A stretch of 64,000 nucleotides of DNA from Aromatoleum anaerobium (lineage in GTDB: Bacteria; Pseudomonadota; Gammaproteobacteria; Burkholderiales; Rhodocyclaceae). The position numbers were made by a program, and so were the translations under genes. Shown one piece after another: positions 45,071 to 55,331 of this stretch. Each line of letters starts with the position of its first letter. Position 1 is the stretch's first letter. The DNA is taken from the NCBI RefSeq assembly GCF_012910705.2, contig NZ_WTVG02000039.1, forward strand, positions 124,001 through 188,000, written 5' to 3'. Under the pieces are notes generated by a model. The model saw only the letters and a program-made list of their open reading frames with translations, had not been told where the DNA came from and did no database searches.

Positions 45071-45282
45071 GTGCGTGCTCCCGACAGGATTTCCGTTGGC
45101 GGGCGCCGGTCCCGGCCCCGTGTTCCGAACCGGCGCAGGCGCCAGCCTAAGTCGATCCGTCCGGCAATCCAAGTGCTTTTGCGGCCCGTGACCGATGTCG
45201 CAAAGGCATTGGCTTTGCGCCGCAAGCTGGTTACTGTGCTGCGCTGGTGGTCAACCGGCTATGCCGCAACGGGATTTCCTTC

Positions 45283-46497
45283 ATGCTTCGTTCTCTGGCA
45301 AAACGCGATGTGCTGATCGTCACCCTGTCCGCGGCCGGCATCCTGATGGTGACGATGGGCGCACGGCAATCGATGGGGTTGTTCGTGTCGCCGCTCAACA
45401 CTTCGACGGGGCTCGGCATCGCGACGATCAGTCTCGCGCTCGCAATCGGGCAGTTCATGTGGGGCGCGATCCAGCCGCTGGCGGGCGCGGCTGCCGACCG
45501 TTACGGCCCGGCGAAAGTGCTGGTCGCCGGACTGCTGGTGCTGGCGCTGGGCAGCGCGGTGACGCCGTTCATGACTTCCGGGTTCGGCCTGATCGTCTCG
45601 CTCGGGCTCTTGTCGGCGATCGGCTCGGGTGCCGGCAGCTTCTCGGTGCTGATCGGCGCCGCTGCCCAGCGGCTGCCGCTGGAAGCGCGCGGCTCGGCGT
45701 CCGGCGTCATCAACGCCGGCGGCTCGTTCGGGCAGTTCGTGTTCGCGCCGGTCCTGCAAAAATTGATCCAAAGCATCGGCTGGATGGGGGCGATGTGGGC
45801 GCTCGCCGTCATGACGCTCGCCGCATTGCCGCTCGTCGGCAGGCTGACGACGTCCGGCAATGCGCCGGTCAGGCACGCGCATGACGATACCGGCTTGTGG
45901 AACAGCGTGTGCAGCGCGATGGGCGACCGCAGCTACCTGCTGCTGCACGCCGGTTTTTTCACCTGCGGCTTCCACATCGCCTTTCTCGTCACTCACCTGC
46001 CGGGCGAAGTCGATCTGTGCGGCCTGCCGCCGTCGGTGGCGAGCTGGTCGCTCGCGATCATCGGCCTTGCCAACATCGTCGGCAGCCTTTATGCGGGCGC
46101 CTGGGTGTCGCGCTATCGCAGCAAATACGTGCTCGCCGCGATGTATGGGTCACGCGCGCTGTTGGTCGGCGCCTACCTGCTGATGCCGAAAACCGACCTG
46201 ACGTTCTACCTGTTCGCCGCGGGTCTCGGTTTCACCTGGCTCGCGACCGTGCCGCCGACGGCCGCGCTCGTCGGCAAGCTGTTCGGCATTCGCTACCTGG
46301 GGACGCTGTTCGGCCTGACGCTGCTGTCGCACCAGATCGGCGGCTTCCTCGGCGCGTATCTCGGCGGGCTGGCGATCACGCAGCGCGGCGATTTCACGTG
46401 GATGTGGTATGCCGACATGGCGCTCGCGGCCGCGGCGGCGCTGGTGAACCTGCCGATCCGCGAAGAACGGTTGCGCCCTGTTGCCGTAACAGCCTGA
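45283..46497 (+). CDS. Major facilitator superfamily transporter
   Basis: 404 residues with about twelve membrane segments. The first loop motif is AADRYGPAKV, and the second half holds GLPPSVASWSLAIIGLANIV. The N-terminus ILMVTMGARQSMGLFVSPLN resembles OFA/monocarboxylate-type MFS carriers. ATG 45283 is chosen over 45247 because of membrane topology and a GGGA upstream. It is followed by pabBC 17 bp later, so the two may be co-transcribed, but nothing links them by function. The substrate is unknown. Confidence 0.88.
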   Translation: MLRSLAKRDVLIVTLSAAGILMVTMGARQSMGLFVSPLNTSTGLGIATISLALAIGQFMWGAIQPLAGAAADRYGPAKVLVAGLLVLALGSAVTPFMTSGFGLIVSLGLLSAIGSGAGSFSVLIGAAAQRLPLEARGSASGVINAGGSFGQFVFAPVLQKLIQSIGWMGAMWALAVMTLAALPLVGRLTTSGNAPVRHAHDDTGLWNSVCSAMGDRSYLLLHAGFFTCGFHIAFLVTHLPGEVDLCGLPPSVASWSLAIIGLANIVGSLYAGAWVSRYRSKYVLAAMYGSRALLVGAYLLMPKTDLTFYLFAAGLGFTWLATVPPTAALVGKLFGIRYLGTLFGLTLLSHQIGGFLGAYLGGLAITQRGDFTWMWYADMALAAAAALVNLPIREERLRPVAVTA

Positions 46498-46514
46498 ATC
46501 CGGCGGCTTTCCCG

Positions 46515-48299
46515 ATGTTGCCTGATTCCGCTCCCTTCGCGCTGTTCGACGACAACCTCGCCAACGCCGGTGACCTGCTGCTGTCGGAGCTTCGCGCGTG
46601 CATCACCTGCAGCGGTCCCGATGACGTCGCGCAGGCTTTCGAAGCGATCGACGAGGCGCGCTCGCGCGGGTGCTGGATCGCGCTCGCCGCGACCTACGAA
46701 CTCGGCTATGCCCTCGAGCCCCGGCTCACGCCGCTGCTGCCGCCGGCCCCCGATCCGCTGCTGAGCGCGTGGGTGTTCGGCCAGGCCGAGCGAAAAACGC
46801 CGGTGCAGACCGCCGCGTTGCTCGATCGCGCCGTCGCCGGCCTGGGTGAACACGAGCGTCTTGCCGGTGTCGCCGCAATCGCCAGCGATATCGCGCAGTC
46901 CGGACACCGCGCCGCGGTGACGCGCATCCGCGACCTCATCGATGCGGGGGACTGCTACCAGGTGAATTTCACCTTCGCGCTCCGCGGCGAGGCGTACGGC
47001 GACCCGCTCGCGCTCTACGGCAGACTGCGCGAGGCCCAGCCGGTCCGCTACGGCGCTTTCGTCCGCCACGCCGGCGGCGCGATCCTTTCGCGTTCGCCGG
47101 AACTGTTCGTGGAGCGCCAGGGTACGCGCCTGACGTGCCGGCCGATGAAGGGCACCGCGCCCCGCGATTCCGACCCCGCGCTGCTCGCCGCGTCGGAAAA
47201 GAACCGCGCCGAAAACGTCATGATCGTCGACCTGATCCGCAATGACCTCGGGCGCCTCGCGTCCCCCGGAGCGGTACGGGTGTCGGGGCTGTGTGCGATC
47301 GAGTCCTACCCCAGCGTCTGGCAGATGACCTCGACCGTCGTCGCCGAGCCGGTGCGTGCAACGCTGTCGACGATCTTTCGCGCGCTCTTCCCCTGCGGCT
47401 CGATCACCGGGGCGCCGAAAATCCGCGCCATGGAGATCATTCGCGAACTCGAAACCGGCCCGCGCGGGCTGTATTGCGGGGCGTTGGGATGGATCGCACC
47501 GGACGGGGATTTTCGCTTCAGTGTGCCGATCCGGACGATCGAGATCGGCAGCACCGGGGATGTCCGCCTCGGCCTCGGCAGCGGAATCGTTGCCGATTCG
47601 GATGCCGACGGCGAGTGGGACGAATCGTTGCTGAAAGGGCGTTTTCTCACCGACCTCGCGCCCCGCTTCAGCCTGATCGAGACCCTGCGCTGCGAGCCCG
47701 CCTCACCCGAGCCCTACCCGTTGCTCGCGCTGCACCTCGCGCGTCTCGCGGCATCGACCGCGCATTTCGGCTTTCGGCTCGACCACGAGGCGCTCCGTGA
47801 GGCACTGATGCACACCGCGGCATCACTCGTCGGAGTTCATCGCGTCCGTCTGGTGCTCGACCCGTCAGGGAGCTTCCGGATCGGCTCGGCCCGGCTGGAG
47901 GAGCCGGAAGCGGGGTCGAGGCCGAGTGTTGTCGTGTCTCCGATCCACATCTCGAGCCACGATCCCCTGACGCGGCACAAGACCACCGCGCGCGAGCTGT
48001 ACGACGCGGAACTCGAGCGCGTCGGCCGGCAGGGCCATTTCGACGCACTGTTTTTCAACGAACTCGGCGAGCTCGCGGAGGGCGCCCGCACGAACGTGTT
48101 CCTGGACCCGGGTGACGGGATGCTGCTGACGCCGCCTCTGGCGAGCGGCGCGCTCGATGGCGTCTATCGGCGCCAGCTGCTGATCGACGGCCGCACCAGG
48201 GAATGCCGCCTGAGGCGCCCGGATCTAGACGGCGCGAGCGCGATATATCTCGCGAATGCGGTGCGCGGGCTGTTCCGCGTGGACCTCGGCCGCGGATGA
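46515..48299 (+). CDS. pabB: Fused aminodeoxychorismate synthase I and lyase (PabBC)
   Basis: 594 residues in two parts. The first about 390 residues are the chorismate-binding PabB: GDCYQVNFTFALRGEAYG, the SRSPELFVER strand, CRPMKGTAPR, FPCGSITGAPKIRAMEI and GLGSGIVADS, all hallmark motifs. The rest is a PabC-like PLP lyase (LIETLRCEPASPEPYPLL, HKTTARELYDAEL, FFNELGELAEGARTNVFL). It turns chorismate and ammonia into 4-aminobenzoate for folate. Glutaminase PabA must be elsewhere. Such fusions are common in betaproteobacteria. The upstream open frame to 45897 lies in the MFS gene. Confidence 0.93.
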   Translation: MLPDSAPFALFDDNLANAGDLLLSELRACITCSGPDDVAQAFEAIDEARSRGCWIALAATYELGYALEPRLTPLLPPAPDPLLSAWVFGQAERKTPVQTAALLDRAVAGLGEHERLAGVAAIASDIAQSGHRAAVTRIRDLIDAGDCYQVNFTFALRGEAYGDPLALYGRLREAQPVRYGAFVRHAGGAILSRSPELFVERQGTRLTCRPMKGTAPRDSDPALLAASEKNRAENVMIVDLIRNDLGRLASPGAVRVSGLCAIESYPSVWQMTSTVVAEPVRATLSTIFRALFPCGSITGAPKIRAMEIIRELETGPRGLYCGALGWIAPDGDFRFSVPIRTIEIGSTGDVRLGLGSGIVADSDADGEWDESLLKGRFLTDLAPRFSLIETLRCEPASPEPYPLLALHLARLAASTAHFGFRLDHEALREALMHTAASLVGVHRVRLVLDPSGSFRIGSARLEEPEAGSRPSVVVSPIHISSHDPLTRHKTTARELYDAELERVGRQGHFDALFFNELGELAEGARTNVFLDPGDGMLLTPPLASGALDGVYRRQLLIDGRTRECRLRRPDLDGASAIYLANAVRGLFRVDLGRG

Positions 48300-48366
48300 A
48301 TAGTTGTTCCGGGTTCGAAACCGCGCTGGTTATACTTTTCCGGTCACCCACCCGAGGAACTCCCGA

Positions 48367-49638
48367 ATGAAGCTCGAAACGCTCGCCGTCCACGGCGGCT
48401 ACAGTCCGGACCCGACCACCAAGGCGGTCGCGGTGCCGATCTACCAGACCACCTCGTACGCGTTCGATGACACCCAGCACGGCGCCGACCTGTTCGACCT
48501 CAAGGTGCAAGGCAACATCTACACGCGCATCATGAACCCGACCCAGGACGTGCTGGAAAAGCGCGTCGCGGCGCTCGAAGGCGGGATCGCCGGCCTGGCG
48601 ATGGCCTCCGGCATGGCGGCGATCACCGCAGCGATCCAGACGATCGCCGAAGCCGGTGACAACATCGTCACGTCGAGCACGCTCTACGGCGGCACCTACA
48701 ATCTCTTCGCGCACACGCTGCCGCAATACGGCGTCGAAGTGCGCTTCGCCGATTACCGCGACCCGGAAGCGTTCGAGCGCCTGATCGACGGACGCACGAA
48801 AGCGGTGTTCTGCGAATCGGTCGGCAACCCGCTCGGCAACATCACCGACTTCGAGAAGCTCGCCGAGGTCGCGCACCGCAACGGCGTGCCGCTGATCGTC
48901 GACAACACCGTCCCGTCGCCATACCTGTGCCGCCCGTTCGAGCATGGCGCTGACATCGTCGTTCATGCGCTGACGAAATATCTCGGCGGGCACGGCAACT
49001 CGCTCGGCGGCATCATCGTCGATTCCGGCAAGTTCCCGTGGGCGGAGCACAAGGCGAGGTTCAGGCGGCTCAACGAGCCGGACGTCTCGTACCACGGTGT
49101 CGTGTATACCGAAGCGCTCGGCGCCGCCGCCTACATCGCCCGCGCGCGCGTCGTGCCGCTGCGCAACATGGGCGCGGCGATCTCGCCGTTCAACGCGTTC
49201 CTGATCCTGCAGGGCATCGAGACGCTCGCGCTGCGCATGGACCGCATCTGCGAAAACAGCGTCAGGATCGCGAGCTTCCTGAAGAACCATGCGAAAGTGA
49301 GCTGGGTGAACTACGCCGGCTTGCCGGATCACGAGGATCACGGACTGGTGCAGCGCTACATGGGCGGGCGCGCGTCGGGCATCCTCACGTTCGGCGTGCA
49401 GGGCGGAAGCGCCGCCGGCGCACGCTTCCAGGACGCACTGAAGCTCGTTACCCGCCTCGTCAACATCGGCGACTGCAAGACGCTCGCGTGCCACCCGGCA
49501 TCGACGACGCATCGCCAGCTGTCGGCCGACGAGATGGCGAAGGCCGGCGTTTCCGAAGACATGATCCGGCTGTCGGTCGGCATCGAGCATATCGACGACC
49601 TGATCGCCGACCTCGACGGGGCGCTCACGGCGGCCTGA
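48367..49638 (+). CDS. metY: O-acetylhomoserine sulfhydrylase
   Basis: 423 residues, PLP enzyme of the Cys/Met metabolism family. It makes homocysteine from O-acetylhomoserine and sulfide. Seen: ETLAVHGGYSPDPTTKA, the family start; SGMAAITAAIQTIAEAGD; FCESVGNPLGNITDFE; and the PLP-lysine loop VVHALTKYLGGHGNS near residue 205. ALTKYLGGHG and the C-terminal TTHRQLSADEMAKAGV separate it from MetB/MetC. GAGGAA lies about 8 nt before the ATG. It is convergent with the DUF748 gene. Confidence 0.95.
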   Translation: MKLETLAVHGGYSPDPTTKAVAVPIYQTTSYAFDDTQHGADLFDLKVQGNIYTRIMNPTQDVLEKRVAALEGGIAGLAMASGMAAITAAIQTIAEAGDNIVTSSTLYGGTYNLFAHTLPQYGVEVRFADYRDPEAFERLIDGRTKAVFCESVGNPLGNITDFEKLAEVAHRNGVPLIVDNTVPSPYLCRPFEHGADIVVHALTKYLGGHGNSLGGIIVDSGKFPWAEHKARFRRLNEPDVSYHGVVYTEALGAAAYIARARVVPLRNMGAAISPFNAFLILQGIETLALRMDRICENSVRIASFLKNHAKVSWVNYAGLPDHEDHGLVQRYMGGRASGILTFGVQGGSAAGARFQDALKLVTRLVNIGDCKTLACHPASTTHRQLSADEMAKAGVSEDMIRLSVGIEHIDDLIADLDGALTAA

Positions 49639-49677
49639 CCGACGCGCCGCGATCCGCACCGAGGGCGGAAAATTCCT

Positions 49678-52600
49678 TCAGCGCAGCGAGAAAACCGCGC
49701 TGCGCGCGCCGCCCTCCGCGTCCTGCGCCGGTTCGACTTTCGGCGCCAGCAGGAAGACCCGGTTCGCGGCGATCCCGCCTTTTTCGAGCAGGCGATTCTT
49801 GACCGACTGCGCCCGCTCCTGCGCGAGGTGGCGCAGCGCCTCGTCATCGACCGCGATGTTGGCGAGCATCAGCGCTTCCATCTCGGCTTGCGGCAGATCC
49901 TTGAGCAGACCGATGGCGTTGCGCGGCCGCTTGAAATCCGCGTCCCGATACACGCGCTCGAGCCATTTCGGATACTCCTCGGCGTCGATGACGACGTCGT
50001 CGAGCGCAGGCGCCTCGGCGCCACCCCGGACCGATTCCTTGAGCTTCGCCGCTTTCATCATTCGCAACAGGATCACTTTCTTCAGCCCCGCCGTGTCGCT
50101 CTCTCGATCGGCCTGGCCGGTGATTTCGAGCCGCAGCGCCGGCCGCTCGGTCAGCGCCTTTGCCAGCGTCTCGATCTTCTCTTCCGCCGCCGTGTCGAAG
50201 CCGCTGCGCCCGGGCGCAAAATCGAGCTGTGACAGCTCTTCCCCGCCACCGAACATCGAGCCCAGCAACGCGAAGGGTGCGGTGAAGGCCTTGCCGATCA
50301 GGTTCAGGATCGCCTTGACGACGAGCCCGCCGATACTGAACTGGGGGTCGTCGAGCGAACCGCTGATCGGCAGGTTGAGGTTGATCTCGCCGGCCCGGTT
50401 CTTGAGCAGCGACACGGCGAGCTGCACCGGCAGATTCGGCGCATCCGGGCTGTCCGCGCGGTCGCCGAACGTCAGCTGGTCGAGGAAGAGGCGATTCGTC
50501 GCGGTCAGTTTTCGGTCTTCGATCTTGTAAGTGAGGTCGGCCGACAGCTTGCCTTTCTCGATCCCGTAGCCCACGTACTTGCTCGAATAGGGCGAGACTC
50601 CGGTCAGCTCGAAATCCTTCACCGACGCGGCAATATCGAGGTAGCGATCCTCCCTGAACGGATTGAATTCGCCGCTGATCGTGACGGGCGCGTTGTCATC
50701 GACCTTGCCCTGCAGGTCGAGCCGCGCCAGTGTTGCCGGGTCGGACGACAGCCCGACCAGCTGGCCTTCCATTCCGGTCAGGTTCGCGTCGTAGTTGGGA
50801 CGGATGAAGCGGTCGCTGAACGCGATGTTGCCTTGCTCGATCAGGATCTTGCCGATCGAGATCGGCGGCGGCGCAGTCGCGGGAGGCGGAACTTCGATAC
50901 TCGTCGTACGGCCCGAGGATTCCGGTGCAGGTTTCGTTGCAGCTGTGGCAGGAGCTGCCTCCGGCTGCTGACGGATTTCGCGCAGATTGAGCTGGCCGGT
51001 CTCGTCGAGGATCAGGCGGGTATAGAAATCCGTCAGCGCGACTTCGCCGATCGAAACCGCCAGCGGCGCGGTCTGCACATCCACTTCTGCGAGCGCGAGG
51101 CTGCGCCAGCGCAGGAAATCGGTCGCATGGTTCTTGTCGATCGAAGAAAAGTCCGTGATATCCAGATTGCCGCGGAAGCCCCCTTTCACGTTGCCGTCGC
51201 GCGCGGACTCGAAAGCGAGCGTGCCGCGCGTGGTCACGGTGCCGCGCGAAATGGCAATGTTGAGCTGTTCGACGACGTAGGGCTGCAGCGGCAACAGGTC
51301 GACGCTGCGCAGATCGACACGAAAGTTAGCTTTCAACGGATCGAGCGCGATCGTCCCATCGACTGCCGCCCGTCCCTTTTTGTTGATGCCCGCGTCGAGC
51401 TCGAATTTCGTCGTGGTCCCCCTCGCGGTGCCGAACCCGTCCGCCTTCAGCTTGATCGCGGTGGCCTGCAACACGATCGGCGCATCCTGGGTGCGATCCT
51501 CGAAGCGGACCGCCCAGTCGTCGAGCGCGAGCCGTTCGAGCGCGAGCGACCACGGTTTTTCGGGCGCGGTCCCGTTCGCGCTCGCCGAACGGTCGCCAGC
51601 CTGTTCTTTTGCCCCGGCCGGATCGTCGAACAGCGCAAGCGCGTCCAGCTTGCCGTTGCGTGCCTTCACCAGCGCGAACGATGCACCTTTCGATTCGACC
51701 GCACCGATCGTCACCGTCCGTTGCGCCGGCGACACGGCGACCGCCTGGAGCGCAAGCCGCGGCAGCTTGACGAGCGGTTGCTTCCGGCCTTTCAGCGCCA
51801 GCTCGAACTGGCGCAGCACGACCGACTCGGCGAGCACGTCGATCACCGCGTCCTTCTCGCCGAGCCTCACTTTGTATCCGACGGTCGCGTCGAGGCGTCC
51901 GTCCCGGATCTCGCCACCCGGCAGCGCCGCCGCGTAGTACGGCGCATAGCGGCTGACCTGGAAGTTCTCCGCGACGACCCGGCCATCGAGTTCGAACGGC
52001 TTCAGGCGCAGGCGATCACGGTGACTGCTCTTTTCGCCCGCGTCGGTGACGAAATCCAGCGCGACCTCGGCGACGGCCTCCGGCGCCGAGCCGACACTCT
52101 TCGCTTCGAGGACGAGATCCTTCAGCTCGGTGCGAAATGGCGCCGCGGCGGCGCGGTCCTCGAAACGCACGGTCGCCCCGGAGATCTTCGCCTCGTCGAG
52201 CAGGAACACGGCAGGCGACTTCGCGTCGGCGTTTTTCGTTGCCTCGCCCGGTGGCGCGGGCGTTGCGCGGCTATCTGCCGGTTGCCCGGCCGCCATGGCG
52301 GGACCCGGACGGGGAATGATCTGCTGGAAGTTGATCTGGCCGTTGGCGAGGCGAACCACGTCGACCTCGGGCTGCGAGATTTCGAGGCGCGTGAAATGCC
52401 ACTTGCCCATCAGCGGCTGGACGTCGGCGAGGCTCAGCGCGAGCGCCGGAACGCTCAGCATCGGCTCCCCTTTCGCTCCCTGCAGCCGCAGGCCCGCGAG
52501 TTCCACCGAACCCGTGAGCGCGACTTCCGGCGCGGCCTCGGGCGGCTGCGAGAAAGCCAGCCGCAGGCGCGTCGTGAGCCGCCCCTCGGGCACCCTGAAC

Positions 52601-53358
52601 GCGGCTTCGAACGGCAGGTAGGCCAGATACGGCGTGAAATCGAAACCGTCCAGCACGATGTCGAGCGCGGTCTCGCGGTCCTTCGCGAACGGCCGGGACT
52701 GCCCGGCGACATGCAGCGGTCGGCCATTGATGAGCGCCGACAGGTCCGGCTCGACGAAGAGCTCGACTTTCGACGGCAGGTTCGACAGGAACGGCAAGCC
52801 GATATTGATTGCCGACAGTTCGTGTTCAAGTCCGACCGGACGATCCTCGACCAGCAGCTTCCCGTCGATGACGCGGATATTGTTGAGGGAGAAGCGCGCC
52901 TCACCCTTTTTCTCCTCCTGCTCTGCCGGCGGCTTGGCGAAGCGTTCGAGCACGTCGGACCAGTTGTTGCGCCCGGAATCGAGCCGCACGAAATGCGCCT
53001 GCGGGCGCTCGAGCCGCAGCTCGCGCAACACCGGGCCGCCCCTGAGCAGCGATTCGGCTTCGAGATTCGCGTACAGCGTACCGAACGAGAAGGCGCTGCC
53101 CTGCCCGTCGGCTTCGGCGATGTTGAAGCCGCTGACCGTCATCGACAGCGCAAAAGGATTGATGCGGACCTTCTCGATCGTCACGGTGCGCCCGATCGAG
53201 TCGCCAAGGAAGCGTGCGCCGAAGTGGCGCGCGGCCGGCGGCAGGATCAGGAATCCGAGGATCGCGATGGCCACGACGATACCGGCGATCCACTTGAGGG
53301 GCCGCCCGAGCTTTGCCGCCACTTTGTTCAGTCGTCCCGTCTCTTGCGCTTCCGCCAC
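49678..53358 (-). CDS. Giant AsmA-like DUF748 protein with OmpA-like tail
   Basis: 1226 residues. An N-terminal membrane anchor (about 22-42, WIAGIVVAIAILGFLILPPA) is followed by very long beta-rich repeats typical of AsmA/YhdP/TamB-like proteins (VTIEKVRINPFALSMTVSGF, ISGATVRFEDRAAAAPF, VALTDFYTRLILDETGQL). Near 1030-1110 is the DUF748 core (LDQLTFGDRADSPDAPNLP, SLDDPQFSIGG). The C-terminus has an OmpA-like peptidoglycan-type segment (LRLEITGQADRESDTAGLKK). Such proteins span the periplasm and are implicated in lipid transfer between membranes. The start at 53358 gives a clean anchor. Substrate and partners are not known. Confidence 0.88.
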   Translation of the reverse strand: MAEAQETGRLNKVAAKLGRPLKWIAGIVVAIAILGFLILPPAARHFGARFLGDSIGRTVTIEKVRINPFALSMTVSGFNIAEADGQGSAFSFGTLYANLEAESLLRGGPVLRELRLERPQAHFVRLDSGRNNWSDVLERFAKPPAEQEEKKGEARFSLNNIRVIDGKLLVEDRPVGLEHELSAINIGLPFLSNLPSKVELFVEPDLSALINGRPLHVAGQSRPFAKDRETALDIVLDGFDFTPYLAYLPFEAAFRVPEGRLTTRLRLAFSQPPEAAPEVALTGSVELAGLRLQGAKGEPMLSVPALALSLADVQPLMGKWHFTRLEISQPEVDVVRLANGQINFQQIIPRPGPAMAAGQPADSRATPAPPGEATKNADAKSPAVFLLDEAKISGATVRFEDRAAAAPFRTELKDLVLEAKSVGSAPEAVAEVALDFVTDAGEKSSHRDRLRLKPFELDGRVVAENFQVSRYAPYYAAALPGGEIRDGRLDATVGYKVRLGEKDAVIDVLAESVVLRQFELALKGRKQPLVKLPRLALQAVAVSPAQRTVTIGAVESKGASFALVKARNGKLDALALFDDPAGAKEQAGDRSASANGTAPEKPWSLALERLALDDWAVRFEDRTQDAPIVLQATAIKLKADGFGTARGTTTKFELDAGINKKGRAAVDGTIALDPLKANFRVDLRSVDLLPLQPYVVEQLNIAISRGTVTTRGTLAFESARDGNVKGGFRGNLDITDFSSIDKNHATDFLRWRSLALAEVDVQTAPLAVSIGEVALTDFYTRLILDETGQLNLREIRQQPEAAPATAATKPAPESSGRTTSIEVPPPATAPPPISIGKILIEQGNIAFSDRFIRPNYDANLTGMEGQLVGLSSDPATLARLDLQGKVDDNAPVTISGEFNPFREDRYLDIAASVKDFELTGVSPYSSKYVGYGIEKGKLSADLTYKIEDRKLTATNRLFLDQLTFGDRADSPDAPNLPVQLAVSLLKNRAGEINLNLPISGSLDDPQFSIGGLVVKAILNLIGKAFTAPFALLGSMFGGGEELSQLDFAPGRSGFDTAAEEKIETLAKALTERPALRLEITGQADRESDTAGLKKVILLRMMKAAKLKESVRGGAEAPALDDVVIDAEEYPKWLERVYRDADFKRPRNAIGLLKDLPQAEMEALMLANIAVDDEALRHLAQERAQSVKNRLLEKGGIAANRVFLLAPKVEPAQDAEGGARSAVFSLR

Positions 53359-53477
53359 AGCCTACCCCCATTGTCATGCCGGATCCGGGCCGTCAATGAC
53401 AACAATCTAGCAGGCGGAGCGTGGCCTGGGAATGTGAGCTGCCGGCCTGCGAATTGCCGCACCCGGCGCGGCGGCGT

Positions 53478-54722
53478 ATGCTGCGCCGCTTTTCCACGTG
53501 TCGAGCAACTGCGTTGGCCGAGCTGAATTTCGATGTGATCGTGATTGGCGCAGGAGCGGCCGGGATGATGTGCGCGGCCCAGGCGGGCCAGCGCGGGCGC
53601 AAGGTGCTGATCATCGATCACGCCGAAAAGCTCGCGGAAAAGATCCGCATCTCGGGCGGCGGGCGCTGCAACTTCACGAACCGCCGCGTCGGGCCGGAAA
53701 ACTTCCTGTCGCGCAATCCGCATTTCGCCCGTTCCGCGCTGGCGCGCTATGGCTCCGTCCAGTTCATCGAACTCGTCGAGCGCCACGGCATCCGCTATCA
53801 CGAGCGCAATCTCGGGCAACTCTTCTGCGACGAATCGGCGCAGCAGATCATCGACATGCTGCGGGCTGAATGCGAAGACGGCGGCGTGCGCTTCGCGATG
53901 CCGCTGCGGGTCGAGGCGGTCGCCCGTCAGGATGACGCCCTCGCCCGCTTCGCGGTCGATACGGCCCGGGGACGATATACGTGCACCAGCCTGGTGATCG
54001 CGTCCGGCGGGTTGTCGATTCCGAAGATCGGCGCCACGCCGTTCGGTTACCGCATCGCCGAACAATTCGGCATTCCGGTCGTGCCGCCGCGCCCGGCGCT
54101 GGTGCCGCTGACGCTGCCGCCCGAGACGCTGCAGCGCTTCGCGTCGCTTGCCGGCGCTTCGCTGGACATCGAAGCGCAATGCAACGGCGAACGCTTTCGC
54201 GAAGCCGCGCTGATCACCCACCGCGGGCTGTCCGGGCCGGTCGTGCTGCAGGTGTCGAGCTACTGGCAGGCGCAGGCGTACGACGACGAGGACTGGGCGC
54301 CGGTATGTTTCAACCTGCTGCCCGGAATCGACGCGCAGGCCTGGCTGGAGCAGCACGCCGGCGAGCGCGGGCTGCTCGCGAACCTCCTCGCCGAGCGCCT
54401 GCCGCGGCGCTTCGCACACGCATGGTGCGCCTTGCACGGCTGGGAGCGGCCATTGAACCAGTTCCGCCCAGCCGAGCTGAAGGTCGTCGCCACTGCATTG
54501 TCGGCATGGGAGATCATGCCGTCCGGCACGCAGGGCTACGCGAAGGCGGAAGTGACGCTGGGCGGCGTCGACACCCGCGCGCTGTCGTCGAAGACGATGG
54601 AGGCGAGCACGTGCAAGGGCCTTCATTTCATCGGCGAGGTGATGGATATCACCGGCCATCTCGGCGGTTTCAATTTCCAGTGGGCGTGGTCTTCCGGGCA
54701 CGCGGCCGGCCAGTTCGTGTGA
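53478..54722 (+). CDS. HI0933/BaiN-type FAD-dependent oxidoreductase
   Basis: 414 residues from ATG 53478, or 402 from TTG 53514. An N-terminal dinucleotide fold reads FDVIVIGAGAAGMMCAAQAG, followed by the family motif KIRISGGGRCNFTNR. A mid motif GGLSIPKIGATPFGY and the C-terminal FIGEVMDITGHLGGFNFQWA complete the TIGR00275 pattern. These flavoproteins are often called NAD(P)/FAD-dependent oxidoreductases; their substrate is unclear. Divergent from the DUF748 gene across about 120 bp. No good ribosome site settles the start. Confidence 0.9.
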   Translation: MLRRFSTCRATALAELNFDVIVIGAGAAGMMCAAQAGQRGRKVLIIDHAEKLAEKIRISGGGRCNFTNRRVGPENFLSRNPHFARSALARYGSVQFIELVERHGIRYHERNLGQLFCDESAQQIIDMLRAECEDGGVRFAMPLRVEAVARQDDALARFAVDTARGRYTCTSLVIASGGLSIPKIGATPFGYRIAEQFGIPVVPPRPALVPLTLPPETLQRFASLAGASLDIEAQCNGERFREAALITHRGLSGPVVLQVSSYWQAQAYDDEDWAPVCFNLLPGIDAQAWLEQHAGERGLLANLLAERLPRRFAHAWCALHGWERPLNQFRPAELKVVATALSAWEIMPSGTQGYAKAEVTLGGVDTRALSSKTMEASTCKGLHFIGEVMDITGHLGGFNFQWAWSSGHAAGQFV

Positions 54723-54813
54723 CGGCCAGACCCCCGGAGCGCCCGCGCGATAATCCCGCCTGCATTGCCGGGCCGCCGGCAACGTACGAATTAAAGTTGG
54801 TCTCCCGGATCAT

Positions 54814-54827
54814 TTGACTCTAATCAA
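54814..54827 (+). promoter_or_regulatory. FNR/ANR/DNR-type box upstream of hemerythrin
   Basis: TTGAC-TCTA-ATCAA matches the TTGAT-N4-ATCAA consensus with one mismatch and lies 54 bp before the hemerythrin ATG. It suggests control by oxygen limitation or NO, in keeping with the downstream genes. Confidence 0.65.
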
Positions 54828-54881
54828 GGTCGGCAGTGTGTGAATTCGGAGAATGGGCTCACCTTAAAGGAGACGCCGACC

Positions 54882-55331
54882 ATGAACGACATCACCACCC
54901 TTATGAGCCACGATCACCGCAGCTGCGACGAATCCTTCGCTCGTGCTGAAACCGCCATCTCGCGCGGCAAGTGGGATGAGGGGACTGCCGAACTGGAAAA
55001 ATTCATCGCCGAACTCGAGACGCATTTCACCGCCGAGGAATCGATCCTGTTTCCGCGTTTCGAATCCGTCACCGGGATGACCGAAGGTCCGACCAAAGTG
55101 ATGCGCGGCGAGCACGCGGACATGCGCGATGCGGTCGAGCGCATGCGCGACGCGGTCGCCCGGCGCGACAAGGACGACTACGCGGGCGAAGCCGAAACCC
55201 TGCTGATCCTGATGCAGCAGCACAACATGAAGGAAGAGAACGTTCTCTACCCGATGTGCGATGCGCAGCTTGCGGGGGAAAACCTCCCGCCCACGCTCAC
55301 CAAGCAGCTGGGCCGCGAACAGGCAGCATGA
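54882..55331 (+). CDS. Hemerythrin-domain protein
   Basis: 149 residues. The four-helix diiron ligands are visible: LMSHDHRSCDE, ELETHFTAEESILFP, RGEHADMRDAV and LMQQHNMKEENVLYPM. Such proteins bind O2 or NO or repair Fe-S centres (as in YtfE/DnrN types). AGGAGA precedes the ATG, and an FNR-type box lies upstream. The next gene overlaps the stop by 4 bp. Together with the downstream nar genes, this argues for a role in NO handling during nitrate respiration; that is inference. Confidence 0.92.
   Translation: MNDITTLMSHDHRSCDESFARAETAISRGKWDEGTAELEKFIAELETHFTAEESILFPRFESVTGMTEGPTKVMRGEHADMRDAVERMRDAVARRDKDDYAGEAETLLILMQQHNMKEENVLYPMCDAQLAGENLPPTLTKQLGREQAA

Noticed and set aside
48304-48366. 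GTTCGAAAC stretch looking like a tRNA T-loop
   Set aside because: No acceptor or anticodon stems can be formed around it; it is the leader of metY.
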